In this document: one piece after another, positions 18,617 to 26,599 of the stretch
How the letters are laid out: every line of letters starts with the position of its first letter
Numbering within the stretch: position 1 is the stretch's first letter
Assembly (NCBI RefSeq): GCF_006442795.2
Contig: NZ_CP083956.1
Coordinates: 2,333,501 to 2,397,500 of the forward strand
Reading direction: 5' to 3'
Source: Mesorhizobium sp. B1-1-8
GTDB lineage: Bacteria > Pseudomonadota > Alphaproteobacteria > Rhizobiales > Rhizobiaceae
DNA length: 64,000 nt
Made by a program: the position numbers and the translations under genes
The notes under the pieces: generated by a model
The model's database searches: none
What the model was told of the DNA's origin: nothing
What the model saw: the letters and a program-made list of their open reading frames with translations, nothing else

Positions 18617-19513
18617 TCATTCCTTCTCTTTTGACAGTTCATGATTACTCATGGTCTCGATCGCCCGGACGAGGGACGAGTGGTCGGCCTCAGCACCTCC
18701 CGCTCGCGCCGAACAGGCATTCATCAATTGCTGCGCCATCGCCGTGTTCGGCAGGGAGACGCCAAGCGCATGTGCGCTTTCGAGCGCAAGGTTAAGATCC
18801 TTCTGGTGAAGCCGGATGCGAAAGCCCGGAGCAAAGGTCCGGGCGATCATACGTTCGCCATGCACCTCGAGCACACGGGAGGAAGCGAAGCCGCCCATCA
18901 GCGCGCTGCGCACCTTCGCCGGATCGCAGCCGGCCCTGCTGGCAAAGACCAGCGCTTCGGCGACGGCCTCGATATTGAGCGCGACGATGATCTGATTGGC
19001 GATCTTGCAGATCTGCCCGGCGCCATTCTGCTCGCCGATCAGGGTGATATTCTTACCCAGCCTCTGGAAGATCGGCTGCGCCCGCTCGAACTCGGCAGCC
19101 GGTCCGCCGACCATGATCGTGAGGCTTGCCGCCTTGGCGCCGACCTCGCCGCCGGACACCGGCGCGTCGAGATAGCCGGCTCCGGCCTCTCTGAATTTCG
19201 CCGCGAATTCGGCCGTCGCGATCGGGCTGATCGAGCTCATGTCGATGACCAGCTTGCCCGGCGATAGTCCTTCCAGGACGCCGTCCGGGCCAAGCAGGAC
19301 GCGCTCCACGTCTGGCGTGTCGGGCAGCATGGTCACGATGACTTCAGACTGCCGCGCGACCTCGGCGGCGGAGGCGACGACCGATGCTTCAAGGTCTTGC
19401 GGGAGAGGGGAACGATTGAGCACCGTGACGATCTCGTGCCCCGCATCGGCAAGATGCCGCGCCATCGGCGCACCCATGACGCCCAGCCCGATGAAACCGG
19501 TCTTCATTCTCAA
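18617..19513 (-). CDS. NAD(P)-dependent beta-hydroxyacid dehydrogenase (3-hydroxyisobutyrate dehydrogenase family)
   Basis: This 298-residue protein begins with the Rossmann motif GFIGLGVMGAPMARHL. The substrate motif DAPVSGGEVGA and the catalytic lysine region GAGQICKIANQI follow. Members reduce tartronate semialdehyde or oxidise 3-hydroxyisobutyrate. In a cluster with an HpaI-type aldolase, the tartronate-semialdehyde (GarR-like) role is attractive but is an inference. It is the first gene of the minus-strand unit divergent from the aldolase gene. Confidence 0.9.
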   Translation of the reverse strand: MRMKTGFIGLGVMGAPMARHLADAGHEIVTVLNRSPLPQDLEASVVASAAEVARQSEVIVTMLPDTPDVERVLLGPDGVLEGLSPGKLVIDMSSISPIATAEFAAKFREAGAGYLDAPVSGGEVGAKAASLTIMVGGPAAEFERAQPIFQRLGKNITLIGEQNGAGQICKIANQIIVALNIEAVAEALVFASRAGCDPAKVRSALMGGFASSRVLEVHGERMIARTFAPGFRIRLHQKDLNLALESAHALGVSLPNTAMAQQLMNACSARAGGAEADHSSLVRAIETMSNHELSKEKE

Positions 19514-19559
19514 ACTCCTACTTGCTGCGCGCGACGCATCTTGCGGTCAAGCTTGGCCA

Positions 19560-19578
19560 TATGATATAGGACATCATA
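19560..19578. promoter_or_regulatory. Palindrome in divergent promoter region, possible GntR operator
   Basis: TATGAT and ATCATA form perfect 6-base arms separated by seven bases. The site lies midway between the divergent dehydrogenase (19513) and aldolase (19621) genes. FadR-type GntR regulators bind short AT-rich palindromes of this kind; assigning it to the GntR gene at 15794-16582 is inference. Confidence 0.5.
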
Positions 19579-19620
19579 CAAATTTTACTGCGCCTTTGTC
19601 CATGGGAGATTGATCGCAAA

Positions 19621-20385
19621 ATGCAGGAACGCCTCAACACGTTGAAGGCGGCCGTTCAGGCCGGCCGGGCTCATATCGGCATCTGGTGTTCGCTGGCTTC
19701 GGCGCTTACCACCGAGGTGGTCGCGGGCTCCGGAGCGGGCTGGCTGCTGATAGACGGCGAGCATAGCCCGAACGATCTGCGCAGCATCATGGCGCAGTTG
19801 CAGGTCGCGGCGGCGTTTCCTTGCGAGGCAGTGGTGCGCCTGCCGTCGGACGATGCGAACCTGATTAAGCAGGCGCTGGACGTCGGCGCGCGCAGCCTGA
19901 TGATCCCGAATGTGCGCACGGCGGAGCAGGCCCGTACAATCGTCGCCGCGATGACCTACGCGCCTGGCGGCTTCCGCGGCTTCTCGGTCGGTCACCGCGC
20001 CAACGCGTTCGGCCGCATCGCCGGCTATCACGCCAAGGCACGCGAGCAGCAGCTTCTCGCAGTTCAGATCGAGGACAAGATCGGCGTCGCCAATGCCGCT
20101 GAGATCGCTGCGGTGGAAGGTGTCGATGTTCTCTTCGTCGGACCGGGCGACCTTTCCACGAACATGGGCGCGATGGGCAATCCCGGCGCCGCGCATGTGC
20201 GGGAGGCGATCGCATCCGTGTGCAAGGCCGCGGCTGCGGCAGGCAAAGCCAGTGGCATACTCGCACCCATCAAGGCCGACGCAGACCGCTATCTTGCCGA
20301 TGGTTTCACGATGGTGGCCGTCGGTTCCGACCTCGGCCTGTTGGCGCGCGGCTCGGACGCTCTGATCGCTTCGTTCAAGCAGTAG
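19621..20385 (+). CDS. HpcH/HpaI aldolase family protein
   Basis: This 254-residue class II pyruvate-type aldolase has IDGEHSPND with the catalytic His at 48, VVRLP for the pyruvate-binding Arg, IEDKIG for the metal-binding Glu and LFVGPGDLS for the metal-binding Asp. Family members cleave 4-hydroxy-2-oxo acids to pyruvate and an aldehyde, for example 2-keto-3-deoxyglucarate to tartronate semialdehyde. It is the first gene of a two-gene plus-strand unit, facing the dehydrogenase gene across a 107-base promoter region. Confidence 0.92.
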   Translation: MQERLNTLKAAVQAGRAHIGIWCSLASALTTEVVAGSGAGWLLIDGEHSPNDLRSIMAQLQVAAAFPCEAVVRLPSDDANLIKQALDVGARSLMIPNVRTAEQARTIVAAMTYAPGGFRGFSVGHRANAFGRIAGYHAKAREQQLLAVQIEDKIGVANAAEIAAVEGVDVLFVGPGDLSTNMGAMGNPGAAHVREAIASVCKAAAAAGKASGILAPIKADADRYLADGFTMVAVGSDLGLLARGSDALIASFKQ

Positions 20386-20399
20386 GCGGAAGAAACGTC

Positions 20400-21617
20400 A
20401 TGGCGATCCCTTCCTACAAGGCCCCGTCACGCAGCGCCTACGACATCGTGATCGTCGGCGGCGCAGTCATCGGTTCCTCGATTGCTTACTGGCTGACCCA
20501 GGCGCTGGGCAGCGGCGCCTCGATTCTCGTGGTCGAACGCGATTCAAGCTACGAATTTTCCTCGACGGCCCTCTCCACCAGCGCAATCCGCCAGCAATAT
20601 TCCAATCCGATCAACGTGAAGATCAGCCAGTTCGGCATCGAGATAATCCGCGGCTTCCAGGAGCGGATGGCGCCCTTCTACAAGGACGAGCCGGCGCCCG
20701 ACCTCGGCTTCCGCGAGCACGGCTATCTCTACTGCTGTTCCCCCGAAGGGGTGGAAGCCGCCCGGGAGCGGGTCGAGCTGCAGCGCAGCCTTGGCGCCCA
20801 CACCGTTTTCCTCGAGCCGGGCCCGCTGAAAGAGCGCTTCCCCTGGCTGAACGTCGACGACCTAGGCGGCGGCTCCTGGGGCTCGCGTGAAGAGGGCTGG
20901 TTCGATTCCATGGGCATGTTGAACGGCTTCCGCCGTGCGGCGCGGACCCGCGGTGTCGAATATATCGATAACGCCGTGACCGCGCTGGAGCTTGCCGGTG
21001 GACGGGTCGTCGCAGCCCGCCTCGCCACCGGCGAGAGGATCACTTGCGGCACGTTGGTCAACGCCGCAGGCCCGCGGGCGCAGCAGGTGGCGGCGATGGC
21101 CGGCCTCTCCATCCCGGTCGCGCCCTACAAGCGTTACAGCTTCGTCTTCGCCAGCGCCAACCCGATCCCCGGCCGGATGCCCAATGTCATCGACCTGTCC
21201 GGGACTTTCGTGCGTCCGGAGGGCGAGCTTTTCCTCACCGGCAACACGCCGCAAGGCGACGGGCCCGCCGACTACGACGACTTCGAGATGCACTTTGAAG
21301 AGTTCGACGACTATATCTGGCCCGCGTTGTGGCACCGCATCCCGGCCTTCGACGCGCTGAAGGTACAGACCAGCTGGACCGGCCACTATGAATACAACAT
21401 GCTCGACCACAACGGCATCGTCGGCTTCCACCCCGAGGTAAAGAACTTCATGTTCGCCAATGGTTTCTCCGGACACGGCCTGCAACAGTCTCCGGCGGTC
21501 GGCCGGGCGGTTTCGGAGCTGATCGTCCACGGGGCTTTCCAGACGCTCGATCTGTCGCCGTTCTGCTATGAGCGCATACCGCTCAACAAACCGTTTCTCG
21601 AGGAAGCGGTGATTTGA
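20400..21617 (+). CDS. FAD-dependent oxidoreductase, D-amino-acid-oxidase (DAO) family
   Basis: This 405-residue protein has the N-terminal dinucleotide motif DIVIVGGAVIGSSIAYWL, a second FAD contact VNAAGPRAQQVA and the C-terminal FANGFSGHGLQQSPAVGRAV typical of glycine/sarcosine-oxidase-like enzymes. It likely oxidises a secondary or D-amine to an imine, which the RidA protein could hydrolyse. The ATG at 20400 is preferred over the longer frame because GGAAG precedes it. It starts 14 bases after the aldolase gene. Confidence 0.9.
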   Translation: MAIPSYKAPSRSAYDIVIVGGAVIGSSIAYWLTQALGSGASILVVERDSSYEFSSTALSTSAIRQQYSNPINVKISQFGIEIIRGFQERMAPFYKDEPAPDLGFREHGYLYCCSPEGVEAARERVELQRSLGAHTVFLEPGPLKERFPWLNVDDLGGGSWGSREEGWFDSMGMLNGFRRAARTRGVEYIDNAVTALELAGGRVVAARLATGERITCGTLVNAAGPRAQQVAAMAGLSIPVAPYKRYSFVFASANPIPGRMPNVIDLSGTFVRPEGELFLTGNTPQGDGPADYDDFEMHFEEFDDYIWPALWHRIPAFDALKVQTSWTGHYEYNMLDHNGIVGFHPEVKNFMFANGFSGHGLQQSPAVGRAVSELIVHGAFQTLDLSPFCYERIPLNKPFLEEAVI

Positions 21618-21655
21618 GCCGTGTCAAAACCGAGCCGGCCAGCACGCCGCCGCCG

Positions 21656-21841
21656 CTAATGTTTGCGTTTTCCTGCCGACCGGTGCCTGGCTCCCTGCCG
21701 TCTCTGCGCCTCGCGCATCATTCCTAGCGCTTCGTCAGGTGTGAGACCGCATTTGCGGGCAAAATAAGCCGCTTCGAAAGCCTCCGATGGGGAGGCCGTC
21801 GCCATGGCGGGCAAGGCAGGTTTCGATTTTTTCTTGGCCAT
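21656..21841 (-). CDS. Small DUF3606-like protein
   Basis: This 61-residue protein has a lysine-rich N-terminus, a central AAYFARKCGLTPDEALGMMR and a basic tail. The central part resembles DUF3606 proteins, which are small stress-associated helical proteins in rhizobia; the match is by eye. It opens a block of small minus-strand stress genes. No stress promoter was found upstream. Confidence 0.6.
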   Translation of the reverse strand: MAKKKSKPALPAMATASPSEAFEAAYFARKCGLTPDEALGMMREAQRRQGARHRSAGKRKH

Positions 21842-21971
21842 CCGTTCACCGCGTCACGAATCATCAAGTCAGCTGTTCATGTTGCCGTTGTTCGGCTCCG
21901 AAAATCCCTCGATTTTTTGATGCCGCTGCCCAGCATGAGGGCTGCGGTATCGTTCATTTGAGCGGCGGGTG

Positions 21972-22175
21972 TTACCAGCCCTGGCGGTTCGCCCAGTCGT
22001 CGACGTCGCGGCGTACACGATCCTTCTCGATGCCGTAACGTTCCTGGATCTTGCCTTCGAGTTGGTCGCGCTTGCCGGCGATGCGGTCGAGGTCGTCGTC
22101 GGTGAGCCTGCCCCACTGCTCCTTGACCTTACCCTTGACCTGCTTCCAATTACCTTCGACGCGGTTCCAATCCAT
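21972..22175 (-). CDS. CsbD family stress-response protein
   Basis: This 67-residue protein begins with MDWNRVEGNWKQVKGKVKEQ, the diagnostic CsbD start, and continues with WGRLTDDDLDRIAGKRDQLE. CsbD proteins are abundant, natively flexible proteins induced by general stress; their biochemical role is unknown. An AGGAGG-like site (CCTCC on plus) lies just upstream. The promoter region carries a perfect GGAAC-N16-CGTT element, so control by the general stress sigma factor is likely. Confidence 0.93.
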   Translation of the reverse strand: MDWNRVEGNWKQVKGKVKEQWGRLTDDDLDRIAGKRDQLEGKIQERYGIEKDRVRRDVDDWANRQGW

Positions 22176-22210
22176 GATCCAAAGCCTCCTTGGGATTAAT
22201 ACTGAATACC

Positions 22211-22235
22211 AACGACGGCGGTGTCAGGGAGTTCC
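22211..22235 (-). promoter_or_regulatory. EcfG-type promoter of csbD-like gene
   Basis: On the minus strand GGAAC, 16 bases, then CGTT: an exact match to the known alphaproteobacterial general-stress consensus. It ends 36 bases before the CsbD start codon. Confidence 0.8.
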
Positions 22236-22606
22236 TGCTGAAGCCGCGAATTGCGGGGGCGGTGAACTTTCTCGGCTGCCGGGCCAATTTCTCTCCTCAT
22301 CGTGGCAGGTCGCCGATGGGCCGGTACATCGGCAGCAGTTCGATAGCGACGTCCCCAAAAGCGCCGCCGGCGCGCCGAGGGTGGTGCTGCTCCGGGTCTG
22401 TTACTCGGCTCAGATGTTTTTTGCTCGGCGCGGAGATCACGCGGGCCTTCAGTGAGGACCAGCAGCCATGCCGCCGCCATGAAGCCCGGTGCCAGAAAGC
22501 AAAAGAAGGTAACGTTCTAGCAATCGGCCGGATGAACGAAACAATACGCTTTGTCGAGTGTTGTGTCCGTAACGGGCATGCGGAGGGTTGCAAACAGGAG
22601 GCGATG
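22236..22606. other. Intergenic region between CsbD and DUF2267 genes
   Basis: About 370 bases separating divergent genes. Open frames here are short, lack ribosome sites and look like shadows. It should hold the DUF2267 promoter, but no clear element was recognised. Confidence 0.5.
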
Positions 22607-23044
22607 ATGAGCGCTAACGGCCTTGAGGTTTTCGACAAGACGGTGCAGATCACCAACATCTGGCTGAACGAGATCATGGAGGGCCTGGGCGAGGACCGGA
22701 AGCTCGCATGGCATGCGCTCGGCGTGGTTCTGCGCACCTTGCGCGACAGGTTGCCAGCCGAACTGGCGGCGAACCTGGGTGCTGAGTTGCCGCTCCTGAT
22801 CCGCGGTGCATATTACGATCAATATCAGGCATCCGGCCTGCAGAACCGGGATCGCTCGGTCGAAGAGTTCCTCAGTCCGATCGCGTCGGGTCTGAAAAAT
22901 GGGCGGCAAGTGGACGCCGGCGAAGCGACAAAGCTGGTGTTCAGGGCGCTAGCCCATCATATCGACCTCGGCCAGTCGGCGAAGGTACGCGATGCTCTGC
23001 CTAAAGAGATCCAGGCACTGTGGCCAGACAGCGTTGGTGCATAG
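22607..23044 (+). CDS. DUF2267 domain protein
   Basis: This 145-residue protein shows the DUF2267 pattern: TVQITNIWLNEIMEGLGED then ALGVVLRTLRDRLPAELAAN and LGAELPLLIRGAYYDQY. The family is common in rhizobial stress loci and its function is unknown. Two in-frame ATG codons are adjacent (22604 and 22607); 22607 is chosen because AGGAGG ends five bases before it. The longer frame starting at 22190 is rejected. It converges on the CBS gene. Confidence 0.88.
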   Translation: MSANGLEVFDKTVQITNIWLNEIMEGLGEDRKLAWHALGVVLRTLRDRLPAELAANLGAELPLLIRGAYYDQYQASGLQNRDRSVEEFLSPIASGLKNGRQVDAGEATKLVFRALAHHIDLGQSAKVRDALPKEIQALWPDSVGA

Positions 23045-23177
23045 GCAGACAGCCTGAGAAGCGACCATTGCCGGTCGATTGCCTGACAGCGCGGCGCCGC
23101 GGAGGCCGTCTTGTGGCAGCCGCGGCGCAGTCAGGTGGTTCCGCTTGGCTGGCGTAGGCTCGATGCCGCCGTCGTCA

Positions 23178-23615
23178 TCAATGGATGGATTGCGAATGAT
23201 CGCCGCCTGGCGCCGAGATGCCGCTCAAAGCCTGTCCGGCCTGCCGCGTTTCACCACTTCTTGCGAGGTCGCCAAGTGAGATGATGCCGACGAGCCGTTT
23301 GTCCCGGTTGAGAACCGGTAGCCGGCGAACCTGAAGGTCGCGCATGTTCTCAAGTACATGCTCGACGTCGTCATCATCAAAGCAATATTTTACCTCCGCG
23401 CTCATGACATCGCGCACCATGGTATCGGCACCTTTGCCCAGCGCTATCCCGCGGATGACGATGTCCCGGTCGGTGATCATCCCGACCAGCCGGTCATTTT
23501 CACCGACAGGCACCACGCCAGCATCAAGCCTGCCCATCATCTGCGCCACCTCGCGGATCGACTGTTGGGGATTCGCGACCGCGACGTCCTTTGTCATGCA
23601 ATTGGCGACCTTCAT
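23178..23615 (-). CDS. CBS-domain pair protein
   Basis: This 145-residue protein is made of two CBS repeats: CMTKDVAVANPQQSIREVAQ to MITDRDIVIRG, and DVMSAEVKYCFDDDDVEHVL to GIISLGDLARSGE. Stand-alone CBS pairs bind adenine nucleotides and are thought to report energy state. A stress-type promoter candidate lies 48-72 bases upstream. It is divergent from the NRAMP-like gene. Confidence 0.93.
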   Translation of the reverse strand: MKVANCMTKDVAVANPQQSIREVAQMMGRLDAGVVPVGENDRLVGMITDRDIVIRGIALGKGADTMVRDVMSAEVKYCFDDDDVEHVLENMRDLQVRRLPVLNRDKRLVGIISLGDLARSGETRQAGQALSGISAPGGDHSQSIH

Positions 23616-23662
23616 GGCTATCTCCCGTTAGTTGCGCAGCCCGACGCCGAATGAGTGTTGAG

Positions 23663-23687
23663 AACAAATCCTGGGCGCTATTGTTCC
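23663..23687 (-). promoter_or_regulatory. EcfG-type promoter candidate for CBS gene
   Basis: Minus strand GGAAC, 16 bases, TGTT. The first base of the -10 element differs from the consensus CGTT. It lies 48 bases before the CBS start. Confidence 0.6.
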
Positions 23688-23838
23688 ATCAAATCGGGAC
23701 TGAATGGCAGTCCATCTCAACGGCAGGCCCGACCCGGTTCAATCCGGCGTCTTCTGCGAGCGGCAGAGGGTCGTGAAAATTCCGCCCATGGGAGGGCGCA
23801 CGGCGGCGACAGTGCGCAGGCGGACCCGCTCTTGCGGC

Positions 23839-23864
23839 GGAACAAAATGCCTGATGGGGCAGTT
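23839..23864 (+). promoter_or_regulatory. EcfG-type promoter candidate for NRAMP-like gene
   Basis: GGAAC, 17 bases, AGTT, ending 75 bases before the transporter start. It also fits the looser GGAAC-N19-TT form described for rhizobial RpoE2. Confidence 0.5.
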
Positions 23865-23938
23865 CGGCCCCGCGAAGCAAAGGGCGGCACCCACTCGCGC
23901 ATGTTCGGCCGAACCTTTTCCGCTGGCACCGAGCGCAA

Positions 23939-25225
23939 GTGATGATCGAACAAGCCGACAACGGGACAAACAGGCCGAAGCAAGGTTTCGGGAGAGCCGT
24001 TGGTTCGGCCTTGATCGTTGGTGCGGCCGACGACGATTGCTCGGCAATCGGAACCTATGCCAGCGCGGGAGCGAAGTTCGGGCCTGACCTGCTTTGGACC
24101 GCACCCGTGACGCTGCCGATGATGTACATCGTCGTGTACCTCTCATCGAAGCTCGGCCAAGTTTCGGGGCGGGGATTGTTCCAGGTTATCGCAGATTTCT
24201 ATCCGCGATGGTTGCTATGGTCGGTTCTGGTAGGAGTCCTGATCGGCAACACGATTGAAGCGGCCGCGGATCTTGGTGCGATGGCAGCAGCGATCAACCT
24301 GTTCGTGCCGTTGCCGATTCCGGTGATCGTCGCTTTCGTCGCAGCATTCATGTTCGCTCTGCAAGTCTTCGGTTCTTACGACCTCCTCAGAAATATATTC
24401 CGAGTGCTGGCGCTTGCACTGCTCGCCTACGTCATCTCGGCTATCCTCGCAAAGCCGGAACTGGTTCCGGTGCTAAGCGGTACATTGTTGCCGAAAGTAC
24501 GGTTCAGCCGTGAATATCTGTCGATTCTCGTGGCGATAATAGGAACAACGCTTTCGGCCTACATGTATACTTGGCAATCCAATCAGGAGGTCGAAGAGGA
24601 GATCGCCAAAGGCCGGACCAGTCTTGAGAAACGGAAGGGAGCAACAGAGGAAGAGTTGAGCCGGTCGCGGCGGGATATTCTCATCGGCATGACGTTTTCC
24701 AACCTGATTATGTACTCCATAATTCTTTCGACCGGTTCGACGCTCCACAAGGTCGGTCAAACCCAGATCGAAACGGCAGCCCAGGCGGCCGAAGCGCTGC
24801 GGCCACTTGCCGGCGATGCGGCAGGCATAATCTTCGCAGCCGGTGTGATCGGTGTCGGCTTTCTGGCAGTCCCGGTGATGACGACCGGCGCTGCTTTCGA
24901 TGTCGCGCAGGCGATGGGCTGGAAAAACGGCATGAGTGCGAAACCGCTCGAAGCACCGGGCTTCTACCTGGCAACGGGAGCATTCACGCTCATCGGAGTT
25001 ACGCTGAATTTTTTCGGCTTCAATCCAATGCAGGCATTGGTCTGGGCAGGCATCGTGCAAGGCTTTTCCACGCCTCCGCTGCTGCTGTTGATCCTTTTGA
25101 TGACGAACGATCGCAGGATTATGGGCGACCAGGTCAATAGCCGTAGCGCGAACATCCTCGGGGGCATCACAACGGCGGTAATCTTTGCGGCCTCGGCGGG
25201 CCTGGTGGCGAGTTGGTTCCTCTAA
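23939..25225 (+). CDS. NRAMP-like divalent metal transporter, divergent type
   Basis: This 428-residue membrane protein has about eleven hydrophobic segments and the NRAMP fold. In the first membrane helix the classical DPGN metal motif is replaced by ADDDCS at residues 30-35, and in helix 6 the classical MPHN is replaced by TFSN at 252-255, so the sulfur ligand that favours Mn and Fe is missing. A charged cytoplasmic loop lies near 205-240. It belongs to the divergent branch seen in soil bacteria; the transported ion is unknown and Mg or another hard ion is possible. Translation starts at GTG 23939 or ATG 23942. Confidence 0.88.
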   Translation: MMIEQADNGTNRPKQGFGRAVGSALIVGAADDDCSAIGTYASAGAKFGPDLLWTAPVTLPMMYIVVYLSSKLGQVSGRGLFQVIADFYPRWLLWSVLVGVLIGNTIEAAADLGAMAAAINLFVPLPIPVIVAFVAAFMFALQVFGSYDLLRNIFRVLALALLAYVISAILAKPELVPVLSGTLLPKVRFSREYLSILVAIIGTTLSAYMYTWQSNQEVEEEIAKGRTSLEKRKGATEEELSRSRRDILIGMTFSNLIMYSIILSTGSTLHKVGQTQIETAAQAAEALRPLAGDAAGIIFAAGVIGVGFLAVPVMTTGAAFDVAQAMGWKNGMSAKPLEAPGFYLATGAFTLIGVTLNFFGFNPMQALVWAGIVQGFSTPPLLLLILLMTNDRRIMGDQVNSRSANILGGITTAVIFAASAGLVASWFL

Positions 25226-25284
25226 CCAGCCCGAACAGCGAGGCCATTGGCTGGTCCGGGCGTTCAAGCAGTTCGTTTCCAACA

Positions 25285-25309
25285 GGAACGATCATCATCG
25301 TCACGCATT
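25285..25309 (+). promoter_or_regulatory. EcfG-like promoter candidate for the sigma gene itself
   Basis: GGAAC, 16 bases, CATT. It misses the G of CGTT but fits GGAAC-N18-TT of rhizobial RpoE2. It ends 44 bases before the GTG start, so the sigma factor may drive its own gene. Confidence 0.45.
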
Positions 25310-25352
25310 CTCCCTGATCAATGCTCATCAACTCTTTGCAGGGGTCAGAACC

Positions 25353-25937
25353 GTGTTATCCAAAGGCCATGCCGCGCCTGACTGCGTACCGGGCGAGATC
25401 GCCGTCGTCGACCTCATTCCTGCCTTGCGTGCTTTCGCGCGCACTTTTTGCCGTGTGCCCGATGATGCCGACGACCTGGTGCAGGAGACCTTGACCAAGG
25501 GGCTTGCGAACTTGGACAAGTTCGAGCCCGGAACGCGCTTGAAGTCCTGGCTTTTCACGATCATGCGCAATACCCACTATACGCGGGTCAAGGCCGCGGC
25601 CAGAGAGGCGCCTGGTCTGCTCGACTGCGCCTCGAGCCGGCCGATCTCGGAAGCCTCCCAGGATTGGTCCGTTCGGAGCAAGGAAGTTTATCAGGCCATC
25701 CAGAAGCTTCCCGCTCATCAGCGCGAAGTCTTGATGCTGATCGGTGTGCTGGGCGTCAGCTACGAAGAAACGGCTGAGATATGCAAGTGCGCAGTCGGAA
25801 CCGTCAAAAGCCGTCTCAACCGCGCGCGTGCAAGCGTCCTGGAATTCCTTGATGAAAGCTCATCGCAAGCGTTGGTCGAAAAACGTGACCATCTCGCGGA
25901 AGATCACTGGGACAGAGGTGCTGACAGACAGCGGTAA
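25353..25937 (+). CDS. ECF sigma factor, EcfG-like
   Basis: This 194-residue sigma factor has region 2 (PDDADDLVQETLTKGLANL then KFEPGTRLKSWLFTIMRN) and region 4 (LPAHQREVLMLIGVLGVSYE then AEICKCAVGTVKSRLNRAR). The CAVGTVKSR recognition helix and the region 2 sequence match EcfG-type sigma factors that recognise GGAAC/CGTT promoters. The frame is open from 25185, but no ATG lies near the conserved start; GTG at 25353 is preferred. The NepR-like gene converges nine bases beyond the stop. The many GGAAC promoters around it are its likely targets; it may be one of several paralogues. Confidence 0.88.
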   Translation: MLSKGHAAPDCVPGEIAVVDLIPALRAFARTFCRVPDDADDLVQETLTKGLANLDKFEPGTRLKSWLFTIMRNTHYTRVKAAAREAPGLLDCASSRPISEASQDWSVRSKEVYQAIQKLPAHQREVLMLIGVLGVSYEETAEICKCAVGTVKSRLNRARASVLEFLDESSSQALVEKRDHLAEDHWDRGADRQR

Positions 25938-25946
25938 GGGTTTGCG

Positions 25947-26123
25947 TCAGGTGTCCTTTTTGCAGCCACGCTTCTGGATCAGTGCATTCTGCAACTCTAT
26001 CGCGAGCTTATTCAGCCGGTCAGGAACTTTTTCCTGCTCAATGGCGGTCAACAACGACGCAATCTCTTCGTCTATGCCCAGGTTTGCCTGGCTGACGGGA
26101 TCGCGCTGGCTCGGACGAGACAT
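25947..26123 (-). CDS. NepR-like small anti-sigma factor candidate
   Basis: This 58-residue protein is too short for many gene finders. After a disordered start it reads IDEEIASLLTAIEQEKVPDR and then LNKLAIELQNALIQKRG. The VPDRLxxLAxxLQ pattern is the NepR core that sequesters EcfG sigma factors. NepR genes normally stand directly before ecfG on the same strand; here the gene is convergent, ending nine bases from the sigma stop. A weak ribosome site (AAGAGAA) precedes the ATG. Function rests on the motif and the neighbour; no PhyR gene is in view. Confidence 0.7.
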   Translation of the reverse strand: MSRPSQRDPVSQANLGIDEEIASLLTAIEQEKVPDRLNKLAIELQNALIQKRGCKKDT

Positions 26124-26307
26124 GGCATTCTCTTAGCAAATGTGGTCCCTTCGAGATCCACTTGAGACCATACGCGGCCAGAGTTTGCAAGGGCGCTTCC
26201 AGCCGCCGATCACCTTCAGCTCCGCAGCAGATTACGGCAGGGCGAAACCCTTTCGCCTGAACTGATCCGTTGCGAGCCTGGGAAGTCTTGCGATAGTCGC
26301 CGCAAGA

Positions 26308-26526
26308 TCAGTCTTCCGGGATCCGGTTTGCCGCGTGGTCCTGATACTGATCGGACTTGACCCGATTGCTGTCGAGGCCGCGTTGTTTTGTATGCTGCTT
26401 TTTATCCCGGTTCGACAGGACGTCATTTTCGCCAATCATGTCTTTCGGAATATTCGTCTTCGCTCCGGTCCCGGCACCCTTGCCCTGACTGCCGCGGCCC
26501 ATGTGTTTCTTACCGCCGGATGCCAT
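26308..26526 (-). CDS. Small basic hydrophilic protein, function unknown
   Basis: This 72-residue protein is rich in Lys, Gly, Gln and Asp and has no hydrophobic core; recognisable stretches are KKHMGRGSQGKGAGTGAKTN and HTKQRGLDSNRVKSDQYQD. It is probably intrinsically disordered. GGGAGAAG precedes the ATG, and a stress-type promoter candidate lies about 50 bases upstream. This fits the island of small general-stress proteins. I do not recognise a named family. Confidence 0.72.
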   Translation of the reverse strand: MASGGKKHMGRGSQGKGAGTGAKTNIPKDMIGENDVLSNRDKKQHTKQRGLDSNRVKSDQYQDHAANRIPED

Positions 26527-26574
26527 CTTCTTCTCCCAGGTCTTCCAGCTTCTGCGCAAGTGGTTCGGCGTCCG

Positions 26575-26599
26575 AACTCCGGTCCGTGCGTTATGTTCC
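26575..26599 (-). promoter_or_regulatory. EcfG-type promoter candidate for the small basic protein
   Basis: Minus strand GGAAC, 16 bases, AGTT. It overlaps the last codons of the methyltransferase gene and ends 49 bases before the small gene start. Confidence 0.55.

Noticed and set aside
21879..21956. 26-residue minus-strand open frame
   Set aside because: No ribosome site and too short to judge.
22190..22606. Upstream extension of the DUF2267 frame
   Set aside because: The extra residues match no family, and an AGGAGG site marks the start at 22607.
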